From Tanypteryx hageni (Eukaryota; Arthropoda; Insecta; Odonata; Petaluridae), in the NCBI GenBank assembly GCA_028673005.1, contig CM054115.1, positions 5,811,501 to 5,875,500 on the forward strand: a DNA stretch of 64,000 nt. The letters are read 5' to 3'. Each line of letters opens with the position of its first letter. The first letter of the stretch is position 1. Below, piece by piece: positions 30,780-42,047 of the stretch. The position numbers were made by a program, and so were the translations under genes. The notes beneath the pieces were generated by a model that was not told the origin of the DNA, made no database searches, and was given only the letters and a program-made list of their open reading frames with translations.

Positions 30780-33558
30780 CAGTGGCGGCTCGTGTATAGG
30801 CACTGCGGAACTGCAGCACCCCCTATTTCCACTTGATATTATCTATAACATTTAATATAATGAGTCCTTTTTTCTTTAATTCTTTCTTTATTTTTGTAGT
30901 ACAATATATATTCCCTAAGCTTAATGTCAGTACTTCAGTAGCCATCCCCCAGTTTATGAAAAAGATACAAAAATCTTTGTATGGAACTGTGCGTTTCACA
31001 GTGCCAGCGACGTGGTGTTTGACTGTTGTGGGCATGCGTACATAGGAGGGGGGGGTGGGGAGGAAGGCGGGACTGCCAGGTAGAGAGAGCACTGTTGCTC
31101 TCGCAGTGCCGGCTCTGGCGTGATGGTGGAAGGAAGTTTTTTTTACTCAGCGTGTGTTGTGCTTAAAAACCGTGTACCATATTCTTGAATGTGATAAAGT
31201 GTAGAATTAGATTATTATTCTGCTTCCAGCTATTCTATTTGATTCATTTTTTTTCGGTTCTTTTATTTAACAGAAAACTTGAACCATGGCCTTGCATCCC
31301 CAAGAAATAAGTTCTGTGACTGTAAGTGAACTTCAACAGCTTAAGTTTTCACAGCTATCTCTCCATGAGAAAGTTACAGTTAAGAAAAGAGGTCGTTCAA
31401 AACCTGATATTCTAATATCTCAGCCAGGCAAAAGCAACAACAAGAAATATATTCGTAGCTTTAATTCTGAATGGTACCAACGGAAAAGTTGGCATTGCGG
31501 CTGTGAAGTAAAAAATGCACTGTTTTGCTTCCCGTGTTTGCTGTTTGGAGGTGGTGTACCGTGGACAAAAGATGGTTTTAGAAATATAAACAAAATGAAA
31601 GAAAAAACTGAAAAGCATGAGAAGTCAAAGAAGCACGTTGATAATGTTGTTTCACTGTCACTTTTAGGAACCGTATGTATTAAGGAGAAACTTAGTGAGG
31701 CATACAGACTTTCAATCAATGAGCATAATATAAAAGTTAAAAAGAACCGTGAAATTTTGTCCAAAATAATAGACTGCATTTACTTTTGTGGAAACTTTGA
31801 AACTCCCTTACGTGGACATGACGAAAAAGACGATTCAGTAAATCCAGGGGTATTTAGAGGATTAGTAAATTTTGCATCTAAATTAGATTCAGATTTAAAG
31901 AATCACTTAGAAACCAGTGCAGTCTTCAAAGGTGTTTCTAAGACCATTCAGAATGAGATACTTGATTGCCTGCTACAAATATACCATGAGGAGATAATGA
32001 CGGAAATTAGAAAAGCTTCCTTTGTAGCTGTCATGGCTGATGACACAACAGATGTTTCGGAACACACTCAAATGGTCGTTGTTCTACGGTACGTATTGAA
32101 TGAAGAAATATTTGAGCGTTTTTGGGGATTCTTTATTCCAGAAAATCAAACTGCAGATGACATATCAAAACGTATTTTAGAACAATTGGACATAATCCCG
32201 CAAGGAAATGGACAAAAACTGATAGCTCAGACATTTGATGGTGCAAATGTCATGAAAGGCAAAAAAGCAGGAGTTCAAGCAAAAATAAAAGCAGTTTATA
32301 GTAATGCACATTTCATTCACTGTTATGCACATCAACTTAATTTAATAATGAGAAATGCAGCAAGTATTACACGAAACGCAAGAATATTTTTCTCTAACAT
32401 TCTGGCTATTCCAACATTCTTCTCAAGATCACCACAACGTGTGTCCATTCTCAAGAAACATATGGACGTCAGCATTCCACGTCCATCCTCTACAAGGTGG
32501 AATTTCAACATACGGACCATAAACAGAGTTCATGAAAATTTGCAACCTTTAAAAAACTGCCTTACTGAAATTCAGTCAACATCAAATGCAGAGCAAACCA
32601 TTGCAGAAGCCACAGGAATTTTAAAATACTGAATGATGATAATTTCAAGTTTTGGTTAGAGCTTTTTCATCAGATTATGCCTCATGTTGAAATAATTTAC
32701 AACCAAATGCAATCTCGAGAAATTAGTGTGTTTAAAGTTAATGAATATATAACAAATTTCAAAACTGCTATTTTAGAATTGAGAAACTCAAAGTACTGTG
32801 AGAATCCTTCAAAGACACTCATGGCAGAAGCTAAGGAAGTGTGTGACTATATATGTGTTGATATAATGGACAGATATTCTTCCACTAAACACTTAGTAGC
32901 TGCTAAATTGTTCAACAAGAAATGCTTCACTAGATTTAAGAATGAACATCCCACAAAAGAGATAGTACTGACCACTGAAGCTTATCCCATGATTGACAAA
33001 GAAAAGCTTGAAACTGAACTACAAGTATTCTATTGTAGGACTGATATTCATGAATATTGCAAATTAATTGAGCTGCTGAAATTTATCTTGGAAAATAATC
33101 TAGATGATGTTTTAGTGAAATTACGAAACTGATAAAAATCCTCTTGACAATTCCCATGACTACATCAGAGGCAGAGCGCTGCTTTTCAACATTGAAAAGA
33201 ACAAAAACTTTTTTAAGAAGCACTATGAATTCGGAAAGACTAAATGCGCTTGCAGTACTTTCAATTGAGAAAAATTTCCTCAATTGTCATCCAGAGATCA
33301 AGGAGAAAATTATTGAACTTTTTGCGCAAATTAACAAGAAGAATGGATTTCATTTTTAAATGAATAGATCAAGCTTGAACTGTAACAATTTAAGTTAAAG
33401 TAAGTAAAAAATGTTTGGTTATTTTGTTAAGATTTTATCAAGTTCCTGAATAAATTTTCTTTTTATACATGTTTTTTTCCTTTTACACAATTTTAAAACA
33501 AAGGCTAAAAATTTTCTGGAGCAGCACCCCCACTAATTTTAGCTACGAACCGCCACTG
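30780..33558 (+). mobile_element. Nearly complete hAT transposon with 8-bp target duplication
   Basis: Left end CAGTGGCGGCTCGT and right end (reverse complement) CAGTGGCGGTTCGT are terminal inverted repeats differing at one base. The host duplication CTCCTCAT is perfect at 30772-30779 and 33559-33566. Length 2779 bp. The leader includes a GC-rich segment (31040-31130), then the transposase from 31286. Its left end is duplicated at 3876-4296. Intact ends, perfect duplication and only two frameshifts indicate recent activity. Confidence 0.95.
31286..33359 (+). pseudogene. hAT transposase, ZMYM1/TTF-finger type, two frameshifts
   Basis: Start ATG at 31286 follows the context AACC. Residues about 60-90 form a TTF-type cysteine finger (WHCGCEVKNALFCFPCLLFG). 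A DUF4371-like region follows (FRGLVNFASKLDSDLKNHLE, then SFVAVMADDTTDVSEHTQMV with the first catalytic acid, then FDGANVMKGKKAGVQ and FIHCYAHQLNLIMRNA). The first open part (448 codons) ends at 32632; a one-base shift there leads into DDNFKFWLELFHQIMPHVEI (to 33132). A second shift near 33110 leads into the C-terminal dimerisation segment TTSEAERCFSTLKRTKTFLR and NSERLNALAVLSIEKNFL (to 33359). All domains of the family are represented, so the ancestor was functional recently. Confidence 0.92.
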
Positions 33559-33719
33559 CTCCTCATAATGAATTTATACTTTCCAAGAGACGTGATTGAT
33601 ATCTAAGGACCTCTTCACAATGAGCGTATTTTGTTGCTTTTGTCAACACGCGTTTGGAGATACATTGGAGCGATAGAGACATCTCACACGTCAGATTATC
33701 TGCTGAAAAACCTTTAAAC

Positions 33720-33815
33720 ACACTATCGTTAATGCAAGAAGCGTTGGAAGCCACTGGAGATTTTAAAATTGGCGTAAGGATTATAAAAACAGTAAAATAT
33801 GCTGATGAACCAAAA
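33720..33815 (+). pseudogene. LINE RT fragment, same family as 18036-18822
   Basis: SLMQEALEATGDFKIGVRII then TVKYADE matches the minus-strand SLMQEALEGTGDFKIGGRII then TVKYVED of the 18-kb LINE, i.e. the approach to RT motif C. Only ~95 bases are homologous. The surrounding 33567-33920 has an open frame of no recognised meaning. Confidence 0.75.
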
Positions 33816-33920
33816 GGCACCGATGAAATAAGGACTGGAATAGCGAAATTTTACATGAATTACAACTTTTTCAAATTACATAAAGATGCTATGAAAGCTT
33901 CTTATAAGTAATGTGAACAG

Positions 33921-34770
33921 AGGCCATCTTTAAAAAAATTCTTTTTAATTAAAAAATATCCCCTCTTTTTTAATCTTTCTTCCTCTTCTGTCCTCTTTTT
34001 TAGGTTCAACATATTGAAATTACATTTTTACGTTTTCAATTTCTTTATTCGTCCAAAGATGCTAATATATATCAGTATACATTTGCGTAGGTTCAGTTAT
34101 ATTCCAAATGGTTGACTATATAAATATCAGACATTTTACAACAGAGGAGAACAATACTCAGTTAATATTCAGGCACATTCACAATCATAGGCTTTCGGTG
34201 GGCCATATTTAAACAAGCTAGAGCTTCATTGGTTCACATTAAACTATTTGAAAATGTTATTGAGATTTATTTTTCATAGAATAATGCAAAAAACATTAGA
34301 AATTCGAGAAAAAGGCAGAGTTTTATCCCGTTGAATGTTAAACATTTAGAAATCCTAATATCATAAAAGTATATTATCAGAAGTCTTACCACTGGCTGTA
34401 ATAAATTGAGCCGGATCTGGCCTGCTTGTCATAGGTTGCCCACTCCTGTTCTACAAAATTTGAAATGTAAGTTGAGTGATATTGTTTTGAAAACAACAAA
34501 AGGTTAAAATTAAAATTTAATAAACAATACTTAAATTGTTAACTCTTCAAGAGGATGTGAAATTAAGATTTAGTTTTATTTTTTCGATTGAATGAAGATA
34601 TTGGATTTATATTTTTGTCTTCAAATTCATACTTTTCTCAAGTCAACATCTTAAAACACATCTTAAATCCAATAAGCAAATTAAATTATATAATAGTATA
34701 CTTCTACTAGGTTTCTTTCTTTGGATTACGGATGATCCTAAAATATCAAGAATCCACTTCCAAACCCATC
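33921..34770. other. Non-coding AT-rich, nothing recognised
   Basis: No repeat partner or ORF visible in this interval; (TA)-rich patches only. Confidence 0.4.
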
Positions 34771-34774
34771 TTCC

Positions 34775-34945
34775 GTTTTTAAAACAACCGTTCCGGAACG
34801 GAAATTTTGACAACATTGTTCCGGTTCGGATTCCGGTTCCAACGCGATTTTTCTGTTCCTGTTCCGGTTCCGTATCCAGGAACAGGAACCAATATGGAAC
34901 CGTTCCTTGTTCCGGAAGCGGAATTTTCCCAGCTCTAATAACAAT
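34775..34945. repeat. GGTTCC/GGAACC-rich element end, possible hAT MITE
   Basis: Dense GTTCCGG, GGAACAGGAACC and GTTCCGTATCC motifs between AACCGTTCCGGAACGG and TTCCGCTTCC/CCCAGCTCTAATA. On the minus strand it starts TAGAGCTGGGAAAATTCCG, similar to a terminal sequence I associate with hAT-like MITEs. No second end found; 34946-35180 holds nothing recognised. Confidence 0.4.
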
Positions 34946-35183
34946 CGAAAATTATTTAAAATTTACCTAACTCAAATAGTAGTAATATAATCTTTATGTT
35001 CACGTTCATTCCTTCGTCGTAAATTACCCATTTCTTCTCACTTACAAACGCTATGTATAGGTAATGAAAATAGACGTAGGTATTTACGTTAATTTCTTCG
35101 TCATAGATTATCATTTCCCTTCATTTTCCAAATGTTGTGTGGGCACCAAAGAAAACTAAATTAATTAGTTATTTAAAGCAGAT

Positions 35184-35432
35184 ACGGGGGGGGCGGACGG
35201 GGGGGGGGGCAGACGGGGGAGCGGACGGGGGGGCAGACGGGGGGGCGGGGTGGGGGGGCGGGCGGGGGGGGCGGACGGGGGGACGGACGGCGGGACGGAC
35301 GGGAGGAGGGAAGGGGGAGGGACGGGGGGAGGAAGGGGGGGCGTACGGGGGGACGGACGGGGGGACGGACGGGGGGGCGGACGGGGGCGGCGGACGGGGG
35401 CGGCGGATGGGGGGCGGATGGGGGGACAGGAC
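35184..35432. repeat. G-run minisatellite (CGGACGGGGGG type)
   Basis: About 250 bases of near-pure purine-G sequence on the plus strand built from 8-12-base units GGACGGGG(G)n. At least thirty runs of four or more G make G-quadruplex formation likely. Glycine-rich or proline-rich ORFs across it are artefacts of the repeat. Confidence 0.92.
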
Positions 35433-35439
35433 CTAACCA

Positions 35440-36060
35440 TATGGCGTTCTTTTTTAGGCTGGTTTCCAAAGGAATCAGTCTTATGAAATGTTGATATTGA
35501 AGCGAGGTTGTTTCTGTTCTAAAAGGAAAAGAATGTATAATGATTTTTATCACAGAATTTTGATAATTGATCGTATTTTCTTGAATTTCTACTAAAACAT
35601 GGCGTTCTTGCGTTTAAAAGCGCATTTTATCGGATTTGTGCCATGGAGACGATTATTTCCGAACTACGATTGAGGATAGACTAGTGAACAAAGGGGTTAT
35701 TTTCTTTTCCACTCGACTACCCTTCAGCAATGGACAGTTAATGAAAACATATTTTATCGTATAAACAGTGACATTTATTATATTTGTTTGATTTAAAAAA
35801 TACATGCAAAATATATTGTCAGAAAGAGATTTTGATATTGCTTTTAATATTTTAAACCTGATAATGGTCTATATATTTGTTTTCCAATTTTTTTCTCTCG
35901 TTGATAAACTATAACTACAAGTGGTAGTTATGGTATGAGAATTCCTTGGAATGACTAACACATTCTGAAACATTTCCTGTCAACATAAGTAATCAATTCG
36001 GGACGTCAAATTCGGGAAACCTGCCTTCATTAGTTCTGGTTTGGCCTTCTTGTTTTGAAA
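35440..36060. repeat. ~0.85-kb dispersed repeat, copy 1 (internally deleted)
   Basis: Matches 36817-37690 in the same orientation: GGTTTCCAAAGGAA, GCATTTTATCGGATT, CCATGGAGACG, CTTCAGCAATGGACAG, TCGTATAAACAGTGACATTTATTA, GTCAGAAAGAGATTTTGA, CATTTCCTGTCAACATAAGTAA. It lacks ~240 bases present in copy 2 after CTTATGAAATGTT. A third partial copy is at 59640-60090. Confidence 0.85.
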
Positions 36061-36439
36061 ACAACGTAAATCATAAATGAACAGAGTCAGGTCCAATAAT
36101 GGAGGTTGTCATGAAGAACTCAGATAAAATGTCAACAAAATCGTCTAAAATCATAATTAATCATAGGTAATTTTCGAGAAATTACGGATTTATAGCTAAA
36201 TTCTACCGTATGAATAAGAACTTTTATTCAATTCCCTGTAGGGCTCTATAAAAATCGCGTCGATAGCTCAAATATATCAGATTTTAAACCACTAATGTAA
36301 AACGTTCTGCACTTTGAATTCAAGGCATTACCATGTTATTCAAATGGAAAACAAAATAATTATTCAAACTTTTCACCGAGCATATTCCGGTGTATTCAAC
36401 TGGTTTAAGCAGCAGGTTATGTTTTCAGGAACTCGGGTG

Positions 36440-36816
36440 CTACTTTGCGCCACAAATTTTATCAAATACGAGCGATGAGGAGGCTGTAGATGAAGATCTA
36501 ATTTTTCAAATTTCGTCTGACGATAAAGACAGATTTTTACAGACAGAGATGTGTTCGTGAATTAGAGGACGTAGATGAATCTGCCAATAATCCAGAACAA
36601 AGTTTGAAACCCATAAATCGACATGTTGGGGCATTTTTTGTTTTTATGTATGAAGGCAAACTATATCCAGGAGTCATCGAGAGCTTCACTGAGGAGGGAA
36701 CATCGATTAGTGCAATGACCAAGTCTTTGAAAGCTTGGAAGCGGCCACTGAACAAAGACGAACTATTTAATGAATGGAAAGACATTATTGGGGGCATAAA
36801 TTTCCCTCAAATATGA
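36440..36816 (+). pseudogene. Orphan domain, possible transposase C-terminal tail
   Basis: An acidic stretch (NTSDEEAVDEDLIFQISSDD) is followed after a frameshift by ELEDVDESANNPEQSLKP and an open frame from 36604 to the stop at 36814 encoding NRHVGAFFVFMYEGKLYPGV, IESFTEEGTSISAM, WKRPLNKDELFNEW. The pattern VG-FV-V-YEGK-YPG-V...M-K--K-W--P---D resembles a small domain at the C-terminus of some insect transposase-like proteins (memory, unsearched). It lies between two direct copies of the 0.85-kb repeat. Interval 36061-36430 is otherwise unassigned. Confidence 0.45.
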
Positions 36817-37690
36817 AATGAATGAGGATTTTTGGGTTGGGTTCCAAAGGAAACATAGCCTTATGAAATGTTCCTGTCTGTGTGTGTGTCCCACTAACAA
36901 CTTTTTCACCAATGCATTGGTCCATTGCAATGGACCGATTTTCATGAAACTTGGTATGAGGCTCGTGCTGCCAGGGTCCACCTCCGCGCTATATTTTCTT
37001 TGGCGAAGATTCAAGTCCTGGGTTCGATTCCAGGAACCTTTTTCCCTATTTGTTTTATATAGGAAATCTCAAATCCATCGTGCAGAGATATATTCTTTAA
37101 TACATTAAAATGTCTTAAAATTGTGATATCGGAGCGAGGTTTATACTGTTCTAAGGGAAATAGGATGTAGATTATAATTCTTATTGCCGAATTTTGATAA
37201 CTGATTGTATTTTCTTGAATTTCTATTAAAACAAGCGTTTTTGAATTTTAAATCGCATTTTATCGGATTGTTGCCATGGAGACGGTTATTACCGAACTCG
37301 GCTTGAGCATAGACGAGTAAATAAATGAGTAATTTTCTTTTCCGCTCTACTACTCTTCAGCAATGGACAGGTGATCCAGACATATTTTATCGTATAAATA
37401 ATGACATTTATTAAATTCGTTTGATTTAAAAAATACATGCCAAATATAATGTCAGAAAGAGATTTTGACATTGCTTTTAGTATTATAAACCTGATAATGG
37501 TCTAGTTATTTGTTTTCCAATTTATCTCTATCATTGATAAACTATGAACTACAAGTGGTATTTATGGTATGAGAATCCTTGGAATGACTATCACATACTG
37601 AAGCATTTCCCGTCAATATAAGTAATCAATTTGTGACGTCAAATTTGGGAAACCAGCCTGCATTACTGGTTTGAACTTCTTGTTTAATAT
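36817..37690. repeat. ~0.85-kb dispersed repeat, copy 2 (longest)
   Basis: Longest member of the family also at 35440-36060 and 59640-60090. Near its start it carries AATGGACCGATTTTCATGAA, AACTTGGTATGAGG and the self-complementary CCTGGGTTCGATTCCAGG (37017-37034), which contains a tRNA box-B-like GGTTCGATTCC. No coding capacity. 37691-38490 after it holds nothing recognised except a short (GA)n near 38165. Confidence 0.82.
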
Positions 37691-38495
37691 CCCTGAGATA
37701 CAGTTCATTGGATGATTACAAAGAGTCCGATCACCTATATGACAAATATTTTGATCCAATTATGCGGTATTTTTTGTACTTTTTTCTAAATACAGAAATA
37801 TTAATTTATTTTTGGGTTTTTGGGGCCCAAAATCGAAAATTTTCAATCCAAATCAGCATTTCATATGATCGTAATAGAGAAGATGTGATGGTTCTACTTT
37901 ATTTTACCAGGTCTATCCAGTGATATAGCATTGGTTTTCAATGTGGAGCAAAGTTGCCCGCCCGTATGGGTTACTTTGTTCCACTTTTCAAAAATTTATA
38001 AACATATTAAGAAATTATCATAAAAAAGTAAAATATGTTCTTAGAGTGTTACAGTTTAAAATGAATCACTTTCCTCATTTTTTAAACGAATTACTTAGTA
38101 TTTAGAGCATTTTCTTTTGAAGAAGTATGTATTGGAGCAGCCACATTGGAAAAGGACGAAAATTCGAGTAGACAGAGAGAGAGAGAGATATATAATCGGT
38201 GTTTTTGCTGTTTTGTGGTGCGCGTTCGCATACTGCTCGTATATCGTTCACTTTTTCAAATACTCCGCCGCACGAAACGCGCCTATTTGTGACACACTAC
38301 ACTTTCATAACTGGTTCGTAATTTGATCGATAATTTTGTCATGATTCTTCTACGTATTTGCATTCTATTCGTTTTCATTCAACCTTTCTTGCAGAGGGCT
38401 TTCCATTTAGCAAAAAAGAACCAGTTACACAAAGAATTAGGAAGTGTGCGCATGTGGTTAACTGGAGTCAGATTCTAGAACCGCGTTCTCTCTTT

Positions 38496-38860
38496 CAGTG
38501 CAATGTTTCTCAAGTTGTTTTAACTCGCGATCCATTCGGACATGAATGCCACTTATGCTGGGTTCTCTCTCATGCAGACAAAATTAGCTGTAGGTAATAT
38601 GATATTGAGCCATTAAGTTGTTACATTTTAAAGTAACCCTTGAAAACCATAAGAAAAATCTGTGTCAGTATATCTAAAAAAGAATAATATAGTTACACAT
38701 TTAATGGGTATTTCTTAACAAAGTTGCTTCAAATTAAGTCTCAACATTGTCAGACATAGACGCAGATCATTCTCGACTTTTACTCTATTTTGTATTTTGT
38801 TTTGATAGCCGTCATACCATTCTTTAAATGTCTTCACGCCCCAAAATTTGAGGAACACTG
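38496..38860 (-). mobile_element. hAT deletion derivative (365 bp) with transposase C-terminus
   Basis: The plus-strand left end CAGTGCAATGTTTCTCAAG and right end TTTGAGGAACACTG are imperfect inverted repeats of the ZBED/hAT type (CAGTG-TTCTCAA). On the minus strand, just inside one end, RVKVENDLRLCLTMLR then LNLKQLC and a stop resembles the extreme C-terminus of BED-finger hAT transposases. The middle of the transposase is deleted. Flanking octamers CTCTCTTT and CTCTAGTG match only partly. Confidence 0.55.
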
Positions 38861-40105
38861 CTCTAGTGTTATTTGCGCAACTCCATTTTTCGGCCTCGCG
38901 AAAATGCGGCCTTCGAATGAGGCGTCGATCACTAACGGATCTTAACGTTTTCTGCTCCGTTTGGAATAGCATCGGATGAGAATGTCGGTCTCAACACTTC
39001 GCCATTGCCATGTGGGCGCTATTTGAGAGGGCGTCTTCTAGAAAAATACTTCGTATGACGTGTCGGTCTTTTCAATAACATCCTCGCCTGCGCCGCGCTC
39101 ACTTTGCCTTGTTTCTGGGTCAACTCGGCAAAACCACATTGCGAATGTTAAAAAAAAAACGCTTAAGTAATTTAGAAGTTATTGTCTCCAATGAAGTTCT
39201 AATAATAAATGTGTGTGACTGAAAACCCGATGCATCTGTGACAGATATGTCTTCCGGACGAACGCAAGAGCTTTGAATCGCCTCCATGCCCTGCAAACTC
39301 TCGGTCGTGACGTAAAATCTCTTAATGGCTCGCTACGCCGTTGCGATTTCGACTTCACAAATTTGGAATAATACTCCCCGCGGCGTCCTCTCCTTCCACG
39401 GAGAGGGAGAACGAGATATGGACTTCCGAGGCTCGCATTTCTTTAATTTTCTCATTGACATCGCGCCTCTCGCTATTTCATTGCATTCGCATAACGTACA
39501 TCGAATCGATTGAGCGAACTTCTCAACTCGGCAGCGATTCTTCTCCCTCGAAAGAATATCCTTCGCACTTTCGATGGTGTTTGTGAAACGTTTATCAGAC
39601 TTTCACTCCTTTTCTCCTAGCCGTTGCTTCGCCATCGGTAGATGAAGCTAACATTTCAGTATATTGGCTCACGAGGAAGAAATTTTAGGCTGCTACATTC
39701 CCGATTTCGACAAAACTTTGCAGGCTGGTAGATACGAAAAAAATATTTTATATTGTATAAAACGTTTTGGGACGAGGCGATGAAGCCACCCCTAAATAAA
39801 TTCGTCATAGTCGCTTTCGGTCAAACAAATTAGAATGTGAGATAAAAGGAAAAATATTTCATATTATGGTTGCTTGATATTAAACGGGTTATAAAAATAA
39901 TCAGTGAATGATTCATAAACCTATTTTCTTTATTTTGGCCATCCTTACTTTGAATGAATTGGATTTCCTATAATTACATCAAATTAAGAGAAATTTTTGC
40001 TGAATATGGCAATAGTAAATTTTTATATGGATGAGTGTTTAAAGCTGTTGTTATCGTTGCTTGTCATTGTCACGTCCGCGAAATACTAAAAAGCTATATA
40101 CTCTC
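38861..40105. other. Non-coding, partly GC-richer, no gene recognised
   Basis: 39200-39620 is GC- and CpG-richer than average and has no repeat partner in this window, so it may be host single-copy DNA. A (CT)n microsatellite lies at 40101-40116. Short ORFs lack protein-like features. Confidence 0.35.
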
Positions 40106-40109
40106 TCTC

Positions 40110-40375
40110 TCTCTGACTACATCTAGCACCTATTATAAATAGATGATTCTTACATAAGGTATAAGATATAGGATATAGATATATGATATGAAACTTAAGG
40201 TACCTCTAGAAACGCTACGGACCTGCAATTTTGCAGGACGATATCTCTTTGAATAATGTCAACGGAAAAAATCCAAAATTCCAAAAATTTTAATTTTTAA
40301 GGGGTTACATTTGATTCCGTTGTTCCATTTCAATACTCCATAAAACTCATGCTATTCTGAGCAAGACTCCATGAA
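40110..40375. repeat. Partial copy of the 25.36-kb repeat
   Basis: TAAGGTACCTCTAGAAACGC (40198), a GAAAAAATCCAAAATTCC-type block and TTTCAATACTCCATAAAACTCATGC match 25410-25555 in order. Diverged and truncated. 40376-40912 holds nothing recognised. Confidence 0.6.
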
Positions 40376-40912
40376 ATTACACATTACATTATATTACATA
40401 TCCACACCCAGCCCGCATCCGCAGGTTGTTTATCAGTAACCGATCCGAATCCGCATAAATGAATTGTCTGACACGACATATATGAACCAGGAGCAAAATT
40501 AAAAATAAAATAAATGCGAGTAACTCTTAACACAACAATTTATATTGGGTTAAGTAAAAATAAATGCATAAAAAAGAAAGCTTGAATTTATTTGATATTA
40601 TATTATTGTAATTTAAAAATATAAAATTCCGTATATCATAAAAATAATTTTACTGAATGTTATAGAAACTATAAGGAATTTAATAATTTACCATCACATC
40701 TGAATTTTAAATAACAATTTGAGAATAATGTCATCCAAGTTTGCGAGATTTAAACGGGTTTCGTGTCTCGGTGACTACCAAAGAAAAACACCTCTCTGAC
40801 GCCGCTTCTGCGAAAATACTCTTAGATAATACTATTCTCAAATTGGAAAAGTAATGTCTTTGCTCATCCCATCACTTTAACAAGTCAAAAATCATAAATT
40901 ACTCCATTATTC

Positions 40913-42047
40913 TTTACCTGGCTGTTGAAGTGAACGGACGTGCCTTTCACTTGCTCCTGCGAGGTCCTACGAATCTTCGAGTGACTAGAGTAGCAGTAGC
41001 ATTAGAGTAGCTGTAGCTTTAGTGTTAAGTAGAACTAACATTTACTTTATTCTATTTGTTATCCGTCTGGAAATTTTATTTAACATTCGTTTAAGTTACC
41101 TAATTTGTTTTGTTATAACATCTACGTTATAATTTTTTTCTCTACCGTAATAGTTAACTCTTTTAAGTATCGTAGTTTTTTGTTAGAAATTTCATTCTCC
41201 CCTTTAGAAAATAATAATTATATCATAGTAGATATTATGTATTAGCATATTCTCGTTACATTTGTAAGGTTGTTTTATTTTTACGCTCCATAGTATTTAT
41301 ATATTTTCGTTGTTGTGTGATCTAACCTTGCTTGTGTTGTTTACGCCTTTCACTTTATACCTGCGTTTGACCCGCATACGTTCACTGACCCGAATCTCAC
41401 TTGCCCGAATATCATAATCCCGAATGCCAATTTCCCGACTGTCACTTACCCGAATAAATAAATTTGATGTTATTATTGTGTATTTCATTATTGTTTGGTG
41501 ATAAGCTGATAAACAGACACTGTGTGAATGTCAATAAACTTGACATTCTTATTAATGTGTAATTCATTACGACTTCATATCACTTTTAATAAACATAACA
41601 TTATTATTGTGAGTTCTCTGTTCTAACAGCGTATTATTATTGTGAGATCTTTGTTCAAACAGCGTCACTTTTAAGGAACTTGGGGAGTGATATTAGCTTT
41701 AGGAAAGCTGAACTAGTCAAAAAGATGGAGATATGGAAAATTGTATTCGATTAAGTGATATTCGGAAAAGTGACCTTCGGGCAATATGCGTATGGGATTA
41801 AGAGGTTATCGGGAAAATGACTTTCGGGAAAATGATATTCGGAAAAATGATATCCGGGATTATGATATTCGGGTAAGTGAGATTCAGGACAGTGATACCA
41901 AACCCGTTTGACCCTTTCTCGTACGCTTCATGAAGAGCTTCCCCGCGTTAAAACGTAGACCAGATTCTTTAGCCTTATCCCATTTCAGCTTTTATTTTTA
42001 TATTGTATCTCTTTTGCGTTAGTATATAAATTAGGCAAGAGTTTAGG
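40913..42047 (+). mobile_element. CR1-like LINE 5' leader, copy 2 (with MITE insertion)
   Basis: Same leader as 4821-5418, here joined to ORF1 at 42048. Excluding the insertion 41374-41904, similarity to copy 1 is high across the whole length. It contains TTAGTATATAAATTAGG just before the ORF1 start. Confidence 0.85.
41374..41904. mobile_element. Fold-back MITE with CCCGAATATCA repeats, 10-bp duplication
   Basis: Flanked by CGTTTGACCC at 41364-41373 and 41905-41914. Copy 1 of the leader (near 5281) has one CGTTTGACCC without the insertion, proving the boundaries. Both ends consist of degenerate repeats of CCCGAATATCATAA-type units, in opposite orientation at each end (ACTTGCCCGAATATCATAAT at left; ATTATGATATTCGGGTAAGT at right). 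The AT-rich middle is non-coding. A 9-10-bp duplication and multi-unit terminal repeats suggest a Foldback or Mutator-like MITE. Confidence 0.85.

Noticed and set aside
35137..35553. Glycine-rich and proline-rich proteins across the G-run array
   Set aside because: Open frames in several registers on both strands are an automatic result of a stop-poor GC-rich tandem repeat.
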